Assembly (NCBI GenBank): GCA_900184925.1
Contig: FXYJ02000004.1
Span: 248,001 to 312,000, forward strand
Reading direction: 5' to 3'
Source of the DNA: Ruminococcaceae bacterium HV4-5-B5C
Lineage (GTDB): Bacteria > Bacillota > Clostridia > Oscillospirales > Acutalibacteraceae
Length of the DNA: 64,000 nucleotides
In this document: positions 44,628-52,907 of the stretch, in pieces
Layout: each line of letters starts with the position of its first letter
How positions within the stretch are numbered: the stretch's first letter is position 1
Notes under the pieces: model-generated
Databases searched by the model: none
What the model saw: the letters and a program-made list of their open reading frames with translations, nothing else
What the model was told of the DNA's origin: nothing
Program-made: the position numbers and the translations under genes

Positions 44628-44705
44628 AGAAAACACTCCTTTTCCGGCATTGCCGGCACCTGTTATAAAAGGGGCAAACCGATTTGTTCCATCCCTCGGA
44701 AGATT
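44628..44705 (-). promoter_or_regulatory. Compact structured leader of the ECF S-component gene
   Basis: A TATAAT box at 44717-44712 (minus strand) implies a leader of about 78 bases. It contains CCGA-N13-TCGG and, immediately before the ribosome binding site, CCGGC-AAT-GCCGG, six bases or less from AAAGGAG. It matches no riboswitch I can name. It may be a ligand-sensing or translation-control leader. Confidence 0.4.
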
Positions 44706-44834
44706 GTTAACATTATAACACATTGATCTGTCGGAAGAAAGATTTTTTAGAAAATTCCCCTTCCGGGCTCTCTTTCACGAACCACATAATCTCATATCAA
44801 GAAATGTATAAATTGTCAATATCAATAATAAGTC

Positions 44835-44863
44835 TTGTTGAAAGATTAATAAAATGTTATAAT
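44835..44863 (+). promoter_or_regulatory. Promoter of the glycosyltransferase cluster
   Basis: TTGTTG (44835-44840) and a perfect TATAAT (44858-44863), 17 bases apart, in an AT-rich region, 50 bases before the first glycosyltransferase start. Confidence 0.75.
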
Positions 44864-44912
44864 GTCCAGAGTAATTTGTATGCGGAAAAATCTGTGTGCG
44901 GGAGTATCTTCC

Positions 44913-46088
44913 ATGAAATTCTTGTACATCGGAATTGACCCGGTGAATTTTTCCCCGGAAGCTTTCAAGCTGGATGTTCTGGATAAATTTAACGGTGTTC
45001 GTCAACTTGGGAATGAAGTGGATTATATCTGCCGCGATGAGAGCAGAATCTTCAGCATCATCAGCGGCAATGAAACTCGCTTTTCCTTTTCCGGGGGGCA
45101 CACTCCCGAATGGGAGTTTTTTCAGTATATTCTGAATCTTCTTGACGACCAGTTTTATGATATTCTCTACCTGAAAAGCCGGATGCTTTACCCGGAGCTG
45201 AATCTGATGGCGCAAAGCGTCAAGACCAAAAAATTCGGCACAAAGGTGATTTATGAGCCGGCCGACTGGCCGATTGATGAATTCTTTCGGAAGCTGCTGG
45301 CAACCTACCGCAGTGAAAAAAAGTTTCATCGGCTTGCCCAGACCCGCAAAGCCATGATCACCCAGCATATGCAGGCATCCAACTTTGCCGACTGGGTCGA
45401 CACCGCAGTCGTCTTCGGCCTACCTGCGCGCCATATATGGGATATCCCCACAATCGCGGTAGGAGCCGGCATTGCAGTGGATCAGATTCATATGCACACC
45501 TGCGGCGAAGCGCTCGGCGAACCGATTTCCATGCTTGCCGTCGTGGATAATCCGGCCTTCTGCGGTTATGAAAGGCTGTTCCGCGGTCTGAAGATCTATC
45601 GCGAAAAAGACTTTCATGAGTCGGTAACGTTGGACATCGCCGGCAGTGAAGACGCAACCGCGTCTCTGCGCGAAGAGGCCTCCAGACTTGGCGTCACCGA
45701 TTCCGTCCATTTTCTCGGGGAAAAAAGTCTTCTCGAAATCAACGACCTCTGTGCAACCCATACCATTGGGGTTTCCGACCTTGGGCTGTATCTGGAAGAC
45801 AGAATGTACAATTCCTCCTGGCTTACCAAGTTTTACAGCGCAGCGGGCCTGCCGTTCCTGTATACCGGGGAGGACATCGGCATGAGTTCAAAAGTTCCTT
45901 TTGCGTTTAAAGTACCCAATCTGGACGCTCCGATCAACATGGAACTCGTCTGCGAATTTGTCTGGCGCTGCCGTCTGAACGCCGGTCTGGCCCAACAGGA
46001 ACGACGGTTTGCCGAAAATCACTTTGACTGGCGGATTATTATGAAACAGATTCTTTTGTTCACCGCCACAGGAAAACTGGAGGTTTGA
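44913..46088 (+). CDS. GT4-like glycosyltransferase
   Basis: 391 residues from the ATG at 44913, eight bases after GGGAG. A two-domain GT-B layout is suggested: N-terminal MKFLYIGIDPVNFSPEAFKLDVL and ILYLKSRMLYPE, C-terminal LDIAGSEDATASLREEASRLGVTDSVHFLGEKSLLEIND, the usual donor-site strand-loop, and VSDLGLYLEDRMYNSSWLTKFYSAAGLPFLYTG. Donor unknown. It is the first gene of a run of three glycosyltransferases and overlaps the next. Confidence 0.72.
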   Translation: MKFLYIGIDPVNFSPEAFKLDVLDKFNGVRQLGNEVDYICRDESRIFSIISGNETRFSFSGGHTPEWEFFQYILNLLDDQFYDILYLKSRMLYPELNLMAQSVKTKKFGTKVIYEPADWPIDEFFRKLLATYRSEKKFHRLAQTRKAMITQHMQASNFADWVDTAVVFGLPARHIWDIPTIAVGAGIAVDQIHMHTCGEALGEPISMLAVVDNPAFCGYERLFRGLKIYREKDFHESVTLDIAGSEDATASLREEASRLGVTDSVHFLGEKSLLEINDLCATHTIGVSDLGLYLEDRMYNSSWLTKFYSAAGLPFLYTGEDIGMSSKVPFAFKVPNLDAPINMELVCEFVWRCRLNAGLAQQERRFAENHFDWRIIMKQILLFTATGKLEV

Positions 46089-46090
46089 GT

Positions 46091-47155
46091 TTGCCGCTGA
46101 TCAGTGTGATTGTGCCCGTTTATAATGTAGAAAAATATCTGGAGCGATGTGTTCGGAGCATTCTTGGGCAAAGCTTCAGCGACTTCGAACTGCTGCTCGT
46201 CAACGATGCCTCGACGGACGGCTCTTTAAATCTTGCGCGCGAATTTCTCTTTGACTCCCGTGTCCGTGTGCTGGACAAGCCCCACAGAGGATTGGGCGAC
46301 ACCCGAAATTACGGCGCCGCGCACGCTTCTGGAAAATATCTTCTGTTTGTGGATTCCGACGACTGGATCGAGGAAGATACGCTTCGCGACCTCTCTGCGT
46401 TTGCGGAAGCCTACAGAGCCGACCTTCTCGTCTTCAATTTTGTCCGGGAAGACGTGGAAAACGCCGTGCAGCGGGACTGCCGGCTTCCACTCAACTACCC
46501 CGAATGCGGATCGGAAATTCGTGAAAAGATGCTGGAAGAACTGATCGGCCCGGATCAGACGGACAGCCTCTGGCAGAATGTTGAAATGCTCGGCTGTGCC
46601 TGGCGCCGTCTTTACCTTCGGAACTGGTACGAGGAAAACGGCATCCGCTTCGGAGACGAGCAAAAAATCATGCTGGAGGATATGCCAGCGGTGATACAGG
46701 CGCACAGCGCCTGCAAGCGCCTTCTCGTCGTAAGAGGCGCCTATTACCATTACCGCTACAATCCGGATTCTCTGAGCACACGCTACCGCCCGGGTAAGAT
46801 GGAGATGCTGACGGCCTGTTTTGAATCGGTGGAGGCGGGCCTGCAAGCCCGCGGCATCAGCGACCGCTACCGTGAACGCCATCTGGCGTGGTTCCTTCGC
46901 TCCGCCGCTCATTCAGCTCTTGTAAACTGCTTCAACCCCTCTAATCCGGCTGATTTTAGGGGGCGCTGGAGCGAGGTGCGCGCAATTTTACAGAATCCGA
47001 TTCTCCGCCGTGCCGCAAAATCAGACTACCTGTCACACGGCACCCGCGCAAGCCGCATTATTCTGCGAATAATCCGGCTGCACTTTACCGCACCCGTCTA
47101 TCTTTTCTATAAATTTTACTCTGCCTCACTCAGAAAAAACGCCGACAAAAAATAA
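46091..47155 (+). CDS. Family 2 glycosyltransferase
   Basis: 354 residues from TTG 46091, seven bases after GGAGG and two bases beyond the preceding stop. GT-A fold: LPLISVIVPVYNVEKYLERC, LLVNDASTDGSL, and the metal motif FVDSDDW. The C-terminal region with RASRIILRIIRLHFTAPVYL may lie on the membrane. Typical of cell-surface polysaccharide synthesis. Confidence 0.93.
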   Translation: MPLISVIVPVYNVEKYLERCVRSILGQSFSDFELLLVNDASTDGSLNLAREFLFDSRVRVLDKPHRGLGDTRNYGAAHASGKYLLFVDSDDWIEEDTLRDLSAFAEAYRADLLVFNFVREDVENAVQRDCRLPLNYPECGSEIREKMLEELIGPDQTDSLWQNVEMLGCAWRRLYLRNWYEENGIRFGDEQKIMLEDMPAVIQAHSACKRLLVVRGAYYHYRYNPDSLSTRYRPGKMEMLTACFESVEAGLQARGISDRYRERHLAWFLRSAAHSALVNCFNPSNPADFRGRWSEVRAILQNPILRRAAKSDYLSHGTRASRIILRIIRLHFTAPVYLFYKFYSASLRKNADKK

Positions 47156-47211
47156 TTCCGGGCCGAAAGCTCCGCACTGCGGCGCTTTCGATTCCATCAT
47201 GGAGCATCCGA

Positions 47212-48402
47212 ATGCCAAAGAAAAAAATTCTGTTCATCAATTACAGCCTCCACAGCGGTGGTATTGAAAAAAGTCTTGTGACCATCCTGTCCCTGTTCGA
47301 CTATGATAACTATGACGTCGATCTCCAGCTTTTCGCAAACGAAGGGTTGTTTCTGGATCGTGTCCCACCTCAGGTTCATCTGCTGGAACCGCTTTTCCCT
47401 CCCGAATACCGACTCAATATCCGGCAATCTTTCCCGGCGCTCCTAAAGGCCAGGCGGCCCGGTTTGGCTTTTTGCCGCCTCCTTGTTTCTGTCGCCGGTT
47501 TACGCGGAACAATGGGCGAACGCCTGGGGAAGATGTGGAACGTGGAGCGCCGGTTCGCCCGCAAAGCACGGGGCGAATATGACGCTGCCGTCGCCTTTAT
47601 GGAAGGACAGCCGATCTATTACTGCGTGACAAAAGTAAAAAGCCGAGTTAAAATCGGATTCATCCACGGCGATTACGAGGCAATGGGCCTTGACCGGAAC
47701 TACGACCAGAATTATGTACACAAGCTTGACTCTCTCTGCACCGTGTCGGAATCCTGCCTTACTTCCCTGCGGCGAGTATTTCCGCAGGACTCCGAAAAGT
47801 TTCATGTGATCTACAATATCGTTTCGGCGCGTCTGCTGCATGATCTTGCGAAACAGGGCACCGGTTTTACGGACGGATACGACGGCACGCGCATTCTTTC
47901 CATCGCGCGGCTTTCCCGGCAGAAGGGGCTCGACATTGCCCTCCCTGCAGCAGCCCGTCTGAAGCAAAAGGGAATCGCTTTCCGTTGGTACATTATCGGC
48001 GTGGGACCGGAGGAAGAAAAGCTGAAAGCCATGGCGCAGGAGCTTTCCCTCAGCGACTGCGTTTTTTTCCTCGGCGAACGTCAGAACCCTTATCCGTATC
48101 TGAGGCAATGCGATATTTATCTGCAGCCCAGCCGGTTTGAAGGCAAGTCGATTGCGGTCGATGAAGCAATGGCAATGTGCCGCCCAATCCTGCTGACCGC
48201 CTTTTCCACGGCGGCCGACCAGATCAGCTCCGGCGTCAACGGGCTGATCGTACCGATGACGTCCGAAGGAGTGGAACATGGCCTTGAAACGTTGATTGCA
48301 GAAAAGAAACTGCGCGAGTCTTTTTCAGAAGCTCTTTCCGGTGAAGCCTGTTCCAATGAAGACGAACTTCTGAAACTCTACGGATTGATTGAGCGGGAAT
48401 AA
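47212..48402 (+). CDS. Family 4 glycosyltransferase
   Basis: 396 residues. GT-B fold: KILFINYSLHSGGIEKSLVTIL at the start, ILSIARLSRQKGLDIALPAAA in the C-terminal domain and the sugar-nucleotide EX7E-like motif QPSRFEGKSIAVDEAMAM. Together with the two upstream genes it forms a three-enzyme set that probably builds one glycan, ending in a strong terminator at 48407. Confidence 0.92.
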   Translation: MPKKKILFINYSLHSGGIEKSLVTILSLFDYDNYDVDLQLFANEGLFLDRVPPQVHLLEPLFPPEYRLNIRQSFPALLKARRPGLAFCRLLVSVAGLRGTMGERLGKMWNVERRFARKARGEYDAAVAFMEGQPIYYCVTKVKSRVKIGFIHGDYEAMGLDRNYDQNYVHKLDSLCTVSESCLTSLRRVFPQDSEKFHVIYNIVSARLLHDLAKQGTGFTDGYDGTRILSIARLSRQKGLDIALPAAARLKQKGIAFRWYIIGVGPEEEKLKAMAQELSLSDCVFFLGERQNPYPYLRQCDIYLQPSRFEGKSIAVDEAMAMCRPILLTAFSTAADQISSGVNGLIVPMTSEGVEHGLETLIAEKKLRESFSEALSGEACSNEDELLKLYGLIERE

Positions 48403-48406
48403 GCAT

Positions 48407-48432
48407 GCCGCACGGTTGCCGTGCGGTTTTTT
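48407..48432 (+). terminator. Terminator of the glycosyltransferase cluster
   Basis: CCGCACGG and CCGTGCGG flank a three-base loop, with six T residues after. Confidence 0.92.
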
Positions 48433-48453
48433 GTACTCCGGCGCTCACCGGAC

Positions 48454-48482
48454 TTGACAGAACCCACGTTCGCTTTTATCAT
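48454..48482 (+). promoter_or_regulatory. Promoter of mnmA
   Basis: A consensus TTGACA (48454-48459) and TATCAT (48477-48482) are separated by 17 bases, 50 bases before the start. Confidence 0.78.
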
Positions 48483-48532
48483 GGAAAGCAGAGCGATCGT
48501 TTTTTGAAAAATACAACACTATGGAGATACCG

Positions 48533-49618
48533 ATGAAGAAAAAAGTTCTTGTGGGCATGAGCGGCGGAGTAGACAGTTCCGTCGCGGCATGTCTGCTTCT
48601 GGAGCAGGGTTACGATGTTGCCGGCGTCACACTGCACCTTTACAACAATGAGGACGCGGGTCTTTCGAAGGCGCGTACCTGCTGCTCACTCGCGGACGTA
48701 GAAGACGCACGCAGCGTTGCGAGACATCTCGGCATTGAGCATTACGTCTTTAACTTCGGCCCGGAATTCCGCCGCGACGTGATCTGCCGCTTTGCCGACG
48801 GATATAGTAAGGGCGAAACGCCGAATCCCTGCATTGACTGCAACCGGTACATCAAGTTCGGAAAAATGCTGGAACGTGCCAGACTTCTTGGCTTCGACTC
48901 CATCGCAACGGGCCATTATGCCCGCTCGGAATTTGACCCCACTACCGGTCGCTGGCTTCTTAAAAAGGCGGCAGACCTCACAAAAGACCAGACTTATGTG
49001 CTGTATCCTCTTACGCAGGATACGCTTGCCCATACGGTCTTCCCTCTCGGCGGTCTGACAAAATCTGAAGTACGGAAAATCGCCGAGGAACAGGGCTTTG
49101 TGAACGCGTCAAAACCCGACAGCGAAGACATCTGCTTTGTACCGGACGGAAATTATGCCGGTTTTCTGGAAAACGTTATGGGGCTGAAACAGGAACCCGG
49201 CAGCTTTGTCGATGAATCCGGTAACGTACTCGGCCAACATAAAGGGCTGATTCACTATACCATTGGGCAGCGCAAGGGACTCGGGCTCAGCTTCGAAGCC
49301 CCGAAATATGTTCTTCGGAAAGACACTGCCTCGAATACCGTCGTTCTCGGGGACAGCAGTAAACTTTTCAGCAGCGGCTTTCTGGCAGAGAACGTCAACC
49401 TTATTTTTGCGGAAAACCTGACGGAGCCAACTGAGTGTGAGGTCAAAATCCGCTACAGCCAGTCGGAAGCGCCCGCGACTCTTTTTCCGCTTCCGGACGG
49501 CGGAGCCGAAGTCCGCTTCCGGGAACCGCAGCGTGCCGTCACGCCCGGGCAGTCCGCCGTTTTCTACCGCGGAGATACCGTTCTCGGCGGCGGAACGATT
49601 CGCACCGCAAAGAGCTGA
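48533..49618 (+). CDS. mnmA: tRNA-specific 2-thiouridylase MnmA
   Basis: 361 residues from the ATG at 48533 after GGAG. PP-loop GMSGGVDSSVAACLL, first catalytic Cys in ETPNPCIDCNRYIKF, second in PDSEDICFVPDG, and the MnmA tail LIHYTIGQRKGLG. Puts sulfur on uridine 34 of Lys, Glu and Gln tRNAs. The cysteine desulfurase encoded 18 bases later is the likely sulfur source. Confidence 0.97.
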   Translation: MKKKVLVGMSGGVDSSVAACLLLEQGYDVAGVTLHLYNNEDAGLSKARTCCSLADVEDARSVARHLGIEHYVFNFGPEFRRDVICRFADGYSKGETPNPCIDCNRYIKFGKMLERARLLGFDSIATGHYARSEFDPTTGRWLLKKAADLTKDQTYVLYPLTQDTLAHTVFPLGGLTKSEVRKIAEEQGFVNASKPDSEDICFVPDGNYAGFLENVMGLKQEPGSFVDESGNVLGQHKGLIHYTIGQRKGLGLSFEAPKYVLRKDTASNTVVLGDSSKLFSSGFLAENVNLIFAENLTEPTECEVKIRYSQSEAPATLFPLPDGGAEVRFREPQRAVTPGQSAVFYRGDTVLGGGTIRTAKS

Positions 49619-49636
49619 AAAGGAAGTTTTTTGAAT

Positions 49637-50776
49637 ATGGCAGACCTGATCTATTTGGATCATGCGGCCACGACGCCGCTTTCCCAGCATGCGTTGGAAG
49701 CGATGATGCCCTACCTGACAAAAGAATTCGGAAATCCCTCGTCTGTTTATCTTCCCGGCCGAAAAGCCCGAAACGCCCTTGACGGCGCCCGGGAAACGAT
49801 TGCCGCCGTATTCGGCGCACACCCGGACGAAATTTACTTTACCTCCGGCGGTACGGAATCCGACAACTGGGCCATCCGCTCCGCGGGGTGCTTCTCCGGA
49901 ACGAGAAACAATCTTGTGGTTTCTGCGGCGGAGCACCATGCCGTACTGCACCCTGCCGAGGCCATGCACAAAAACGGGTGTGGGCTCACCGTGCTCGGCA
50001 TGGACCGTTTCTGCCGCGTTTCGGCGGCAGAACTGCGGAAGGCCGTCGGCGAAGAAACTGCTCTTGTCAGCATCATGGCTGCAAACAATGAAGTAGGAAC
50101 CGTAATGCCTGTTGCGGAGCTGGCGGAAACCGCGCACGAAGCCGGTGCTCTGTTCCACACCGACGCCGTTCAGGCCGCCGGGCATATCCCACTCGATGTA
50201 GAACGCCTTGGCGTGGATATGCTGTCGTTTTCCGCACACAAATTCGGAGGGCCGAAAGGCGTCGGCGGTCTGTACCTTCGCCGCAGTGTTCGGGCTGGGC
50301 CGGGACAGCTTGGAGGCGGTCAGGAACGCGGACTGCGTTCCGGGACGGAAAACGTTGCCGGCGTTGTCGGTATGGCGGCTGCTTTGGAAGAATCCTGCCG
50401 TACCTTGAACGAGAACTCGGTTAAAATTTCTAAACTCCGCAGCCGCCTGATTCGCGGCATTCTTGAAATTCCCGGCACTGTGCTGACGGGCGACCCGGAA
50501 CAGCGACTGCCGGGAAGCGCCTCATTCCTCTTTGACGGTATTTCGGGGGAAGCGCTGGTTCTTCTGCTTGACCAAAACGGGATTTGTGCTTCTTCCGGTT
50601 CGGCCTGCTCCGCCGGGGCGCTGGAACCGTCACATGTGCTGCTCGCAATGGGATATTCCGAAGACGCAGCCCGCGGCTCGCTCCGTCTTTCGCTTGGCGC
50701 CGAGAATACGGAAGCGGAGATTGATACCGTGCTCAAAATTCTTCCCGGAATCATTTCACGCCTTCGTTCCGAATAA
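49637..50776 (+). CDS. Cysteine desulfurase (NifS/IscS type)
   Basis: 379 residues from the ATG at 49637. PLP enzyme: LDHAATTPLSQHAL at the start, PLP lysine in SFSAHKFGGPKGVG, and the reactive Cys in ASSGSACSAGALEPSHVL (the longer group I loop). It takes sulfur from cysteine. No iscU or iscR follows, so its job here is probably tRNA thiolation with MnmA. Confidence 0.95.
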   Translation: MADLIYLDHAATTPLSQHALEAMMPYLTKEFGNPSSVYLPGRKARNALDGARETIAAVFGAHPDEIYFTSGGTESDNWAIRSAGCFSGTRNNLVVSAAEHHAVLHPAEAMHKNGCGLTVLGMDRFCRVSAAELRKAVGEETALVSIMAANNEVGTVMPVAELAETAHEAGALFHTDAVQAAGHIPLDVERLGVDMLSFSAHKFGGPKGVGGLYLRRSVRAGPGQLGGGQERGLRSGTENVAGVVGMAAALEESCRTLNENSVKISKLRSRLIRGILEIPGTVLTGDPEQRLPGSASFLFDGISGEALVLLLDQNGICASSGSACSAGALEPSHVLLAMGYSEDAARGSLRLSLGAENTEAEIDTVLKILPGIISRLRSE

Positions 50777-50823
50777 ACTGATACCGGACAAAATCGGTTT
50801 TAGCCGTATGGCGGGAGAGACAT

Positions 50824-51750
50824 ATGAATTACTTTGATCTGCACTGTGACACCATTACGAAATGTTTTGACACACACCGCGAACTGGCGCATAACGATCT
50901 TGCTTTAAGCCTTGAGCGCACGGCGGGATATGAAAAATGGGCCCAGCTTTTCGCCGTCTGGATTCCGGACGAAAAGCGCGGAGAATCCGCCTACGGCTAC
51001 TTTCATGATGCGGCGTGTTTTTTCCATGAACAGGTCCGCAAAAATGCAGACCTTATTTCCTTTTGCAGTACGCGTGAAGACGTAGAAAAAACAGCCGGAG
51101 CCGGAAAGCGCGCGGCGCTTCTTTCCATCGAAGGTTCGGCTGCGCTCGCGGGAAGCATGGAGCATCTTTACGACGCGAAAAAATGCGGTGTCAGCCTGAT
51201 TACGCTGACCTGGAACGGACGCTGCGAAGCGGGAGACGGCTGCGGAGTCCCCAACGCGGGCGGTCTGACTCCGTTCGGATTCAAACTCGTGCACGAAATG
51301 GAACGGCTTCATATGATCGTCGATGTATCCCACCTTTCCGAAACTGGGTTCTGGGACGTTGCGCGTTCGGCACACAGACCTTTTATTGCTTCTCATTCCG
51401 ACTCGAAAGCCGTCTGCCCCCATCGCCGCAACCTGAACGACAGCCAGTTCCGCGAAATTGTCACCGACGGAGGTCTCGTGGGAATCAATCTGTGCGGAAC
51501 ATTTCTTTCGGAGAGGTCCCCAAAAGTGGAAGACGTCCTGCGGCATGTCGATCATTTCCTTCATCTCGGAGGAGAACGCGTTCTTGCCGTCGGCTCCGAT
51601 CTCGATGGCTGTGTGATGGCGGACGGAATTGATTCCGTGGAGGGCATGGAGCGCCTTTACCGTCTTCTGGAGAAAGAATTCGGCCGGGAAACCGCCGACA
51701 TGATTTTCTGGAAAAATTCCTGCCGGTTCTTTATGGAGAACCTTGATTAA
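50824..51750 (+). CDS. Membrane dipeptidase-like M19 peptidase
   Basis: 308 residues. TIM-barrel amidohydrolase with the binuclear zinc site: YFDLHCDTITKC (His-X-Asp), SIEGSAALAG (Glu), the His in IASHSDSKAVCPHRRN and the Asp in AVGSDLDGCVM. Hydrolyses dipeptides, some with D-residues. It has no signal peptide and is cytoplasmic. An ATG with AGGGAGA-type site is used. Confidence 0.95.
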   Translation: MNYFDLHCDTITKCFDTHRELAHNDLALSLERTAGYEKWAQLFAVWIPDEKRGESAYGYFHDAACFFHEQVRKNADLISFCSTREDVEKTAGAGKRAALLSIEGSAALAGSMEHLYDAKKCGVSLITLTWNGRCEAGDGCGVPNAGGLTPFGFKLVHEMERLHMIVDVSHLSETGFWDVARSAHRPFIASHSDSKAVCPHRRNLNDSQFREIVTDGGLVGINLCGTFLSERSPKVEDVLRHVDHFLHLGGERVLAVGSDLDGCVMADGIDSVEGMERLYRLLEKEFGRETADMIFWKNSCRFFMENLD

Positions 51751-51803
51751 ACATATTCTTTTCCGCTGAAAAACTCACTCTACGCTTACAGGGCGAAACA
51801 TGA

Positions 51804-51829
51804 CCTCCGGAAAAGCGCTTTTCCGGAGG
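51804..51829. terminator. 26-bp perfect palindrome, probable terminator
   Basis: CCTCCGGAAAAGC is followed directly by its reverse complement. It lies 54 bases after the dipeptidase stop. There is only a weak T-run (CTATCTTTC), so an operator for the EamA gene is an alternative. Confidence 0.55.
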
Positions 51830-51922
51830 CTATCTTTCGGTCTCAATGTTGGTTAGGTCGGAGCGAATTCTGCGGAGCTTCAGGCCAAAGGCCTGTCATT
51901 ATCGAATTATGGGAGAATTTTT

Positions 51923-52819
51923 ATGTGGTTTTGGCTTTCACTTGTTGCAATCCTGTTCTGGAGCGGCTCCGACCTGTTTTCAAAAATGGGTTCCAAGCCT
52001 GACGACCGGTACAGCCATTGGAAGATGGTTATTGCAGTCGGATTCGTCATGGGAATCCATGCTTTCATCGAACTTGGACAGGGAGCTTCTTTCGGAATTA
52101 CCGATATTTTCATCTACCTGCCGGTTTCGTTTCTTTACATATTTGCCATGATCCTCGGCTACGTCGGCCTTCGTTATGTCGTTCTTTCCGAGTCCACACC
52201 AATCTGTAATTCCTCCGGCGCCGTGGCTGCGTTGCTCTGCTTTTTCTTTCTCAGGCAAACGATGAGCAAGCTCCAGTTAACCGCCGTTGCACTGATTTCC
52301 GTCGGAATTTTCACCCTCTCCGTTCTTGAAAAGAAACAGGCCGACACGGAGCGCCTGCAAGCCGGAATCGTACCGGACAAAAAATACACCTCGAGCTTCA
52401 TCGCTCTTGCGTTCCCCATTTTTTACTGTCTGATCGACGGGCTCGGCACTTTCGGCGATGCAATGGTTCTGGACAAATACATTAAAGAAGAATCTGCAAA
52501 CATCGCTTACGAACTCACTTTTCTCTTTATGGCCTGTGCCGCCCTGTTCTATCTAGTGGTAATAAAAAAACAAAAGCTGACTTTTTCAAAGGAAAAGCCG
52601 AAACTTGTGGCCGGCATCTTCGAAACCGCCGGTCAGTTTGCATACATCCACGCACTGAGCGCCAACGCGGTCGTCGCCGCGCCGCTGATCTCTTCTTACT
52701 GTGTCTTTTCAGTCCTCTGGGCAAGGCTGTTTCTGAAGGAAAAACTTACGCCGCAACAATATGCCGCCATTTTTGCGGCTGTCGTAGGAATTGTCATTCT
52801 CGGGGCCGGAGGGGCCTGA
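51923..52819 (+). CDS. EamA-family (DMT) transporter
   Basis: 298 residues, ten predicted membrane helices in two five-helix repeats (SLVAILFWSGSDLFSKMGSK; SAVNAVVAAPLISSY-type second repeat). Drug/metabolite transporter superfamily; substrate unknown. A short hairpin AGGCC-AAA-GGCCT lies in its leader at 51882-51894. Starts at the ATG after GGGAGAA. Confidence 0.9.
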   Translation: MWFWLSLVAILFWSGSDLFSKMGSKPDDRYSHWKMVIAVGFVMGIHAFIELGQGASFGITDIFIYLPVSFLYIFAMILGYVGLRYVVLSESTPICNSSGAVAALLCFFFLRQTMSKLQLTAVALISVGIFTLSVLEKKQADTERLQAGIVPDKKYTSSFIALAFPIFYCLIDGLGTFGDAMVLDKYIKEESANIAYELTFLFMACAALFYLVVIKKQKLTFSKEKPKLVAGIFETAGQFAYIHALSANAVVAAPLISSYCVFSVLWARLFLKEKLTPQQYAAIFAAVVGIVILGAGGA

Positions 52820-52836
52820 GCAAATCTGAACATACG

Positions 52837-52874
52837 AAAGCGGGGATTCCGAAAAAAGGAATCCCCGCTTTTTT
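52837..52874. terminator. Bidirectional terminator between EamA and telA genes
   Basis: AAAGCGGGGATTCC pairs with GGAATCCCCGCTTT (52858-52871) over a seven-base loop; T residues follow on both strands. Confidence 0.92.
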
Positions 52875-52907
52875 ATCGTCACCCGACGGCATATTTTCTT
52901 CAAAAAG

